Positions 4,856 to 9,146 of a stretch of 9,146 nucleotides of DNA are shown here, one piece after another; position 1 is the stretch's first letter, and every line of letters starts with the position of its first letter. Source of the DNA: Treponema sp. (GTDB lineage: Bacteria; Spirochaetota; Spirochaetia; Treponematales; Breznakiellaceae); NCBI GenBank assembly GCA_031289935.1, contig JAITON010000013.1, positions 1 to 9,146 of the forward strand. Direction: 5' to 3'. The position numbers and the translations under genes are program-made. The notes below the pieces were generated by a model. That model saw nothing but the letters and a program-made list of their open reading frames with translations. It did not search any database and had not been told where the DNA came from.

Positions 4856-5881
4856 GTGGCAGCGGTGCATGCGTACAAAAGATTTGAAAACAGCGTTATC
4901 GCGCAGGTCAAGGCCTTCCTCCTGACCATAGGGAAAGGTATCGCCTGGTGCGTTACCGGTTTCTTTGGGGCCCTTACCCGGCAATATACCATCGTACTGG
5001 TCCCTCATTCGGAAAAAAAGCCTATCAATTTTCGTCTTAGCTTCCTTTCGGTATTTTTTGTGCTCCTTTTCTTTACGGCGATTCTGGGGGCCTTTGTCTG
5101 GTTCGGCTTCTCTTATACCAATACTCAGGAATCTTTGGCGATTAAGGACAGCCGCCTCAAGGACCTCCAGGCCAATGTGGATAATTTGCGGGACGAAATC
5201 GGCAACCTAATCCGGCAGTATCGGAGCTTCCAGGCTGTCCTCTCGGAGACCCTGTCGGTCATGGGGATTGATATCTCCCAGGGAGGCGGCGCCGATAATA
5301 CCGGTTCCGGGGACCTTTCTTCGTTCTTCGATATCCGGGAGACCGCCGAGGGTTCCATCAAGGAAGTGGCCGATATCCGGGACCTGACCCAGTACCTGGC
5401 CTCAGTAGAGGACCCGGTCAAGGAAATCGGTATCCTATTGGCCTCCCAAAGCACCCTGCTCACGGAAATCCCCAATATTTGGCCCATCAAGGGCGGTATA
5501 GGACATATTTCCATGTATTTCGGCCAGAACGAGAACCCCTTTAGCGGCCAATACTATATTCACAAGGGGATTGATCTTTCCACCTACCGTACAGGGGATC
5601 CCATTCTGGCTACCGCCGATGGCCAGGTGGTTACCGTTGAATGGGATATAGATGGTTTCGGACTCTATGTAATCATCAAACACAAACACGGCTTCTATAC
5701 CCGCTATGCCCACATGAATTCCACCTCGGTACGGGTGGGCCAGCGGGTGCAGCAGGGAGATGTTATCGGCTTTATCGGCAATACGGGCCTTACCACAGGC
5801 CCCCACCTGCATTACGAGGTACATATCGGCTCGGACGTGGTCGATCCCTACAAATACCTCAACATCCGTTCCGGGAACTGA
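4856..5881 (+). CDS. Membrane-anchored M23 (LytM-type) peptidoglycan endopeptidase
   Basis: This is a predicted zinc endopeptidase that cuts peptidoglycan crosslinks in the periplasm, 341 residues long. An N-terminal segment of about 57 residues comes first and includes a hydrophobic patch at about 19-40. A clear transmembrane helix (about 61-85), a probable coiled coil (about 90-130), a variable linker and the C-terminal M23 domain (about 210-335) follow. All catalytic residues are visible: HxxxD (H236, D240) and H319 as zinc ligands, with H286 (RYAHM) and H317 (HLHYE) as catalytic histidines, so the enzyme should be active rather than a degenerate LytM regulator. The start is GTG, chosen because AGAGG lies 8 nt upstream; a GTG at 4865 is too far from it. 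It is first in an operon with the bactofilin gene 3 nt downstream, the arrangement expected for a cell-shape module. Confidence 0.93.
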   Translation: MAAVHAYKRFENSVIAQVKAFLLTIGKGIAWCVTGFFGALTRQYTIVLVPHSEKKPINFRLSFLSVFFVLLFFTAILGAFVWFGFSYTNTQESLAIKDSRLKDLQANVDNLRDEIGNLIRQYRSFQAVLSETLSVMGIDISQGGGADNTGSGDLSSFFDIRETAEGSIKEVADIRDLTQYLASVEDPVKEIGILLASQSTLLTEIPNIWPIKGGIGHISMYFGQNENPFSGQYYIHKGIDLSTYRTGDPILATADGQVVTVEWDIDGFGLYVIIKHKHGFYTRYAHMNSTSVRVGQRVQQGDVIGFIGNTGLTTGPHLHYEVHIGSDVVDPYKYLNIRSGN

Positions 5882-5884
5882 TAT

Positions 5885-6307
5885 ATGAAGCGGGAAGACT
5901 TCACGATAAACACTATTATCGGCCCCCGGAGTTCGGTTAGCGGAGAGGTCGATTCCGGCGGTTTTACCCGGGTGGATGGCAGCCTGCGGGGGAACCTTCG
6001 GGCCCAGGGCCGGGTTATCGTCGGGTCCGGCGCCCGGATGCGGAGCGGCATCAGCGGCACCTCGGTCACCATCGGCGGGGTGGTGGCTGGCAATGTACTG
6101 GCCAGCGAAAGGGTTACGATCCTGTCCAGCGCCGTGGTTCTGGGGGACATTATCACCCGGCGGATCCGGGCCGACGAGGGCTGTATCATCCACGGCAAGG
6201 TGGTGGTCTGCCAGGACGACGCCAAGTGGGACCAGGCCGTGGGCGAATACCGGGACGCCCAGGGGGTCAAATCGGCCCTTGCGGACGGCAAACATGGCAA
6301 AGGTTGA
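5885..6307 (+). CDS. Bactofilin cytoskeletal protein
   Basis: Bactofilins polymerise without nucleotide into filaments that position cell-wall enzymes and help set cell shape. This 140-residue protein has the right-handed beta-helix core (DUF583, about 10-108) with its typical repeated short strands and turn glycines. The signature opening IIGPRSSVSGEV then VDGSLRGNL is present, followed by a short polar C-terminal tail (about 109-140). There is no transmembrane segment. The ATG lies 3 nt after the peptidase stop, with GGGA (5873-5876) as ribosome site 8 nt upstream, so expression is probably coupled. M23 peptidase-bactofilin pairs are known from other bacteria, for example CcmA with Csd peptidases in Helicobacter. 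A direct partnership here is inferred from adjacency. The 3' end overlaps the next gene by 14 nt. Confidence 0.93.
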   Translation: MKREDFTINTIIGPRSSVSGEVDSGGFTRVDGSLRGNLRAQGRVIVGSGARMRSGISGTSVTIGGVVAGNVLASERVTILSSAVVLGDIITRRIRADEGCIIHGKVVVCQDDAKWDQAVGEYRDAQGVKSALADGKHGKG

Positions 6308-6806
6308 TTTCCCCCAGGACGCATCCAGCTATCTGAACCCCGGAACCTATGCAAACTTCAAATCCGACGCGAAAAAGACCCGGGACCGGGGTGCGCTCCG
6401 GGGCGTCAGGGGGTCCCGTTTCGCGGAGACCCTGGAACAGGCGGGGGAGGCGGCGGAAGCCGTATTCGGAGCCGCCGGGCCAGTTTCCGAGGAGGAACTC
6501 CGGGGCCTCCTGGACGCAGTTCACAGTTCCGGGGACGATCTTAAGCAGCGGCCTTTCCCGGAGGAAATTCTGCGCTACAAGCAGGCGGTGCGCAATTTTA
6601 TCAATCAGGTGGTAAGGCAGGCCTATAACTTAAAGGAAGAAACCTATCTTTTGAACCGCAAAAAATATATCAAGATCCAGATCCAGGTGGTGGACAGCAA
6701 GCTGGACCAGCTCGCAGCAGCCATCCTTTCGGGGCAGCTTTCCCAGCTTGAACTCCTGGCCAGGGTAGACGAAATTAACGGAATCCTGGTAAACTTGATG
6801 GAATAA
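6294..6806 (+). CDS. yaaR: DUF327 (YaaR-like) protein
   Basis: This 170-residue protein resembles the YaaR family (DUF327), whose molecular function is not established. Residues 1-40 are polar and probably disordered. From about 42 it is helical, and the best family match is FPEEILRYKQAVRNFINQVV (88-107) with the following KKYIKIQIQVVDSKLDQLAAAIL (123-145). There is no signal peptide, membrane segment or recognisable active site. The ATG at 6294 lies inside the end of the bactofilin gene (14-nt overlap) with only a weak GGA-type ribosome site, pointing to translational coupling. The frame is open further upstream (to 5976), but that part is a shadow of the bactofilin gene. In Bacillus, yaaR neighbours yaaT/ricT, and here a RicT-like gene also follows, 18 nt downstream; that context strengthens the call. 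Confidence 0.8.
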   Translation: MAKVDFPQDASSYLNPGTYANFKSDAKKTRDRGALRGVRGSRFAETLEQAGEAAEAVFGAAGPVSEEELRGLLDAVHSSGDDLKQRPFPEEILRYKQAVRNFINQVVRQAYNLKEETYLLNRKKYIKIQIQVVDSKLDQLAAAILSGQLSQLELLARVDEINGILVNLME

Positions 6807-6824
6807 GATGCGCACAAGGGAACC

Positions 6825-7757
6825 ATGAGCGATAACGATACCTACGAAGACGATATAGACGAGAGCCTTCTGGAGGATTCCCCGGTCGAGGAGGAGGATC
6901 GTATCGTGGCAGGGGAGAGCCTGCCCCTGGACCCGGATATTACAGTCTACCGGCTCCGGCTCCCCTATGCCAACGAGACCTTTCTGGCGATATTTCCCGG
7001 CGGAACCGCCAAACCGGGCGACCAGGTGGTGGTCCCCACCCGCTATGGCCGGGACCTGGCCCGGGTACTCGGCCCCATAGGACAGGACAACGCCCGGCTC
7101 TTTACCGAAGTGGCCCGGATTGACCGGAACGCCACCGCAGACGATCTGGCCCGGGCGGAGACCAACTTGAAGCAGGAGGCCGATACCTTTAACCTCTGCC
7201 AGGAAAAAATCGAGGACCACGGCCTGGACATGCGGCTCATATCGGTCCATTATCTCCTGGAGGAGCCGAAAATCCTTTTCTTTTTCTTTGCAGAGACCCG
7301 TGTGGATTTTCGGGATCTGGTCAGAGACCTGGTGGTGGTGTACAAAACCCGGATCGAGCTCCGGCAGATCGGGGTTCGGGACGAGGCCCGTATCCTGGGG
7401 GGCCTGGGAATTTGCGGCCGGGACTTCTGCTGCCATGGGGTGTCCGACAAGCTCAAGCCTGTATCCATCAAGATGGCCAAGGACCAGAACCTCTCCCTCA
7501 ATTCCATCAAGATATCCGGCCCCTGCGACCGGCTCCTCTGCTGCCTGGCTTACGAGCACAGCTTTTACAGCGAACAGCGTCGGCTCTTCCCCCCCGATGG
7601 TTGCAGGCTCGACTACGAAGGGACGCTTTGGAAGGTAACCGAGGCCAATGTGGTGACCGGTAAGGTAACTCTGGTCGCCGAGGACGGCCGCCAGCTTCAC
7701 CTCCCCCAAAACAAATTCGAACGCGTTGATGGCCGCTGGCAGGCATCCGCCGATTAA
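6825..7757 (+). CDS. ricT: PSP1-domain protein, RicT/YaaT-like
   Basis: This is a 310-residue protein of the PSP1 family. In Bacillus, RicT (YaaT) with RicA and RicF forms the iron-sulfur Y-complex that acts in RNA maturation with RNase Y and in sporulation and competence control. Residues 1-36 are a very acidic, probably disordered extension not typical of the Bacillus protein. The PSP1 core spans about 38-300. The cysteine motif is intact: C197, C202, C203 in CGRDFCC and C234, C239, C240 in CDRLLCC, with the family hallmark SIKMAKDQNLSLN (214-226) between. The start has AAGGGA (6816-6821) closely upstream. It is the last gene before an apparent new promoter; no terminator hairpin precedes the T-run at 7766-7771. 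No RicA or RicF gene is in the window, so the complex cannot be inferred to exist here. Confidence 0.88.
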   Translation: MSDNDTYEDDIDESLLEDSPVEEEDRIVAGESLPLDPDITVYRLRLPYANETFLAIFPGGTAKPGDQVVVPTRYGRDLARVLGPIGQDNARLFTEVARIDRNATADDLARAETNLKQEADTFNLCQEKIEDHGLDMRLISVHYLLEEPKILFFFFAETRVDFRDLVRDLVVVYKTRIELRQIGVRDEARILGGLGICGRDFCCHGVSDKLKPVSIKMAKDQNLSLNSIKISGPCDRLLCCLAYEHSFYSEQRRLFPPDGCRLDYEGTLWKVTEANVVTGKVTLVAEDGRQLHLPQNKFERVDGRWQASAD

Positions 7758-7791
7758 CCCGAAGCTTTTTTAGCGCCTCCCTAGTATCCGC

Positions 7792-7820
7792 TTGCCTCTC
7801 CGGGCCGGAGGCACTATACT
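7792..7820 (+). promoter_or_regulatory. Candidate ffh promoter
   Basis: TTGCCT (7792-7797; 4 of 6), a 17-bp spacer and TATACT (7815-7820; 5 of 6) precede the ATG at 7828 by 7 nt, so transcription would start at about 7827-7828, on the start codon. A GGAGG at 7807-7811 lies 16 nt from the ATG, too far for normal ribosome binding, and would not be in the transcript. Read-through from ricT is also possible because no terminator is visible. Confidence 0.5.
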
Positions 7821-7827
7821 GGCAACT

Positions 7828-9146
7828 ATGTTCGACAAATTATCCGCCAAGGTTCAGGACGCGCTCCGTTTTATCGCCGGGAAGTCCACGATCAGCGAGA
7901 AGAATATCGACGATGCCGTGGAGGTCATCAAGATGGCTCTCCTGGACGCAGACGTCAACCTCCGGGTGGTACGCCGTTTTGTCAACGCCACCGTCGAAGA
8001 GGCCAAGGGCGAGAAGGTCTTGCGGGCCGTGGATCCGGGGCAGCAGTTCATCAAAATTGTCCACGACAAGCTGGTTTCCTGCCTGGGGGACGAGAAGCAG
8101 GGGCTGACCCTTAAGGGGCCGGACACTATCTCGGTTATCCTGATGCTGGGACTCCAGGGCTCGGGCAAAACCACAAGCTCCGCCAAACTGGCCCTGAGGC
8201 TCAAGAAAGACGGCCGTCGCCCCCTGCTCGTTGCCTGCGACCTGGTGCGGCCCGCCGCAGTGGAGCAGCTTTCGGTACTGGGGGCCCAGGTAGGGGTCCC
8301 GGTCTTCAAACTTGAGGGGGTGGGAACTGTCCCAGGGGGAAATCCCCCGGACACTAGCCGCGTCTATCAAGGGGCCCTGGAATACGCCCGGAAGAACCTC
8401 CTCGACACCATCATCGTGGACACCACCGGCCGACTCCAGATCGACGAGCCTATGATGCAGGAGCTTTCCCGGCTCAAGGACGCGGCTAAACCCGACGAGC
8501 TCCTCCTGGTAGCGGACGCCATGACAGGCCAGTCCGCAGTGGACATCGCCAAAACCTTTGATGAGAAGATTGGCCTCACCGGCGTGGTGCTCAGCAAGTT
8601 CGACAGCGACACCCGGGGCGGGGCAGCCCTCTCCCTCAAAACCGTAACCGGGAAGCCCCTCAAGTTCGTGGGTACCGGGGAAAAACCCGAAGACTTCGAA
8701 GTCTTCCATCCGGACCGGGCCGCAGGGCGCATCCTGGGCATGGGCGACGTGGTGAGCCTCGTGGAAAAGGCTCAGGAGGTCATCGATCAGAAAGAGGCCC
8801 AGGAGCTCCAGCACAAGATGTCCAGGGAGAGCTTTAGCCTGGAGGATTGGCTTTCCCAGCTCCGGTCGGTAAAGAAGATGGGCAGCCTCCAGTCCATGCT
8901 GGAGATGATCCCCGGCATGGCGGGGCAGATCAGTGAAGAGGACATCAACAAGGCGGAGCTCAAGAGCCAGGAGGCTATCCTCTCTTCTATGACCCGGAAG
9001 GAACGGGCCAACCACCTGATCATCGGGCCCTCGCGGCGGACCCGCATTGCCCGGGGCTCGGGGACCTCGGTGGCGGAAGTGGCCCGGCTCCTGAAGCGCT
9101 TCGAGAAGATGCGGACCATGATGAAGAAGATGAGCCGTATGGGGAA
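7828..9146 (+). CDS. ffh: Signal recognition particle GTPase Ffh, 3' partial
   Basis: Ffh binds SRP RNA and the signal sequences of nascent membrane proteins and, with FtsY, delivers ribosomes to the membrane. 439 residues are visible before the window ends, nearly the full protein. The order is an N domain (1-95, MFDKLSAKVQDAL start), a G domain and a C-terminal M domain. G-domain motifs are P-loop GLQGSGKTT (108-116), DLVRPAAVEQL (138-148), DTTGR (198-202, where DTAGR is usual) and SKFDSDTRGG (256-265, where TKxDGDxRGG is usual). The M domain from about 325 includes the methionine-rich finger and the RNA-binding stretch GPSRRTRIARGSGTS (400-414). An extra segment of about 8 residues around 166-176 (GTVPGGNPPDT) is coded by a palindrome. 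The start is fixed by the conserved N-terminus; there is no ribosome site at useful spacing. Confidence 0.96.
   Translation, partial: MFDKLSAKVQDALRFIAGKSTISEKNIDDAVEVIKMALLDADVNLRVVRRFVNATVEEAKGEKVLRAVDPGQQFIKIVHDKLVSCLGDEKQGLTLKGPDTISVILMLGLQGSGKTTSSAKLALRLKKDGRRPLLVACDLVRPAAVEQLSVLGAQVGVPVFKLEGVGTVPGGNPPDTSRVYQGALEYARKNLLDTIIVDTTGRLQIDEPMMQELSRLKDAAKPDELLLVADAMTGQSAVDIAKTFDEKIGLTGVVLSKFDSDTRGGAALSLKTVTGKPLKFVGTGEKPEDFEVFHPDRAAGRILGMGDVVSLVEKAQEVIDQKEAQELQHKMSRESFSLEDWLSQLRSVKKMGSLQSMLEMIPGMAGQISEEDINKAELKSQEAILSSMTRKERANHLIIGPSRRTRIARGSGTSVAEVARLLKRFEKMRTMMKKMSRMG
8328..8353 (+). repeat. Hairpin-forming palindrome inside ffh
   Basis: TGTCC (8328-8332) pairs with GGACA (8349-8353), and GGGGG (8335-8339) pairs with CCCCC (8344-8348) around an AAAT loop. 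Only a 2-nt bulge (CA) breaks the 10-bp stem. In frame it encodes V168 to D175 (V-P-G-G-N-P-P-D) and parts of the flanking codons. It coincides with a short insertion relative to E. coli Ffh. Confidence 0.65.

Noticed and set aside
4718..5008. 96-codon minus-strand frame across the argH-peptidase intergenic region
   Set aside because: It covers the M23 promoter and the start of the peptidase gene and has no family features.
5435..6295. 286-codon minus-strand open frame
   Set aside because: It is a shadow of the peptidase and bactofilin genes, with no known domain.
6630..7709. 359-codon minus-strand open frame
   Set aside because: It is a shadow of yaaR and ricT; the cysteine motif and PSP1 core are clear on the plus strand.
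7740..7771. Possible intrinsic terminator after ricT (T-run 7766-7771)
   Set aside because: No stable GC hairpin directly precedes the T-run; the best arms are 3 bp.
7797..7811. CTCCG/CGGAG hairpin and GGAGG as ffh leader elements
   Set aside because: Both lie within the predicted promoter spacer, so they would not be transcribed from it, and GGAGG is 16 nt from the start codon.
7840..9015. 391-codon minus-strand open frame
   Set aside because: It is a shadow of ffh, whose motifs run uninterrupted on the plus strand through the whole stretch.

Overview
The window is GC-rich, densely packed bacterial chromosome with housekeeping gene content. It carries no mobile element, tRNA, CRISPR array or defence locus. 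The gene styles fit a GC-rich spirochaete of the Treponema type: a membrane-anchored M23 peptidase directly followed by a bactofilin, a DUF327/YaaR gene, a PSP1/RicT gene and ffh. That assignment rests on remembered family context, not a database search, and is tentative.

Layout. Positions 1-182 hold a leftward near-consensus sigma70 promoter backed by helically phased A-tracts; its product runs off the left edge. A zinc-ribbon NUDIX hydrolase (minus) and a YbgC/4HBT-type thioesterase (plus) diverge from overlapping promoters near 757-793. The thioesterase meets the next gene tail to tail, and one TTAA supplies both stop codons. A leftward operon follows from about 4710: argH, then one long frame joining a Gfo/Idh/MocA oxidoreductase to a complete D-Ala-D-Ala ligase. 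Rightward from 4786 a consensus promoter drives M23 peptidase, bactofilin, yaaR and ricT with little or no spacing. The ffh gene (SRP GTPase) has its own promoter and runs off the right edge.

How the genes fit together. D-Ala-D-Ala ligase makes the dipeptide for peptidoglycan precursors, the M23 enzyme cuts peptidoglycan crosslinks, and the bactofilin probably scaffolds it, so the centre of the window has a cell-wall and cell-shape theme. ArgH completes arginine synthesis; because treponemal peptidoglycan uses ornithine, its pairing with a ligase gene may be more than chance.

Most notable observations. (1) The oxidoreductase-ligase junction has no linker. It lies on a Shine-Dalgarno-like run, a 3-nt spacer and an A6 run, and a +1 shift there gives an immediate stop whose TGA overlaps a CTG as CTGA. 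The locus could be a true fusion, a slippage site, or a 1-nt homopolymer change in an ordinary coupled gene pair. (2) Up to four transcription units place the -10 box 6-7 nt before the ATG, suggesting leaderless mRNAs. (3) Small G5/C5 palindromes sit in frame in loop segments of Ffh and the NUDIX protein.
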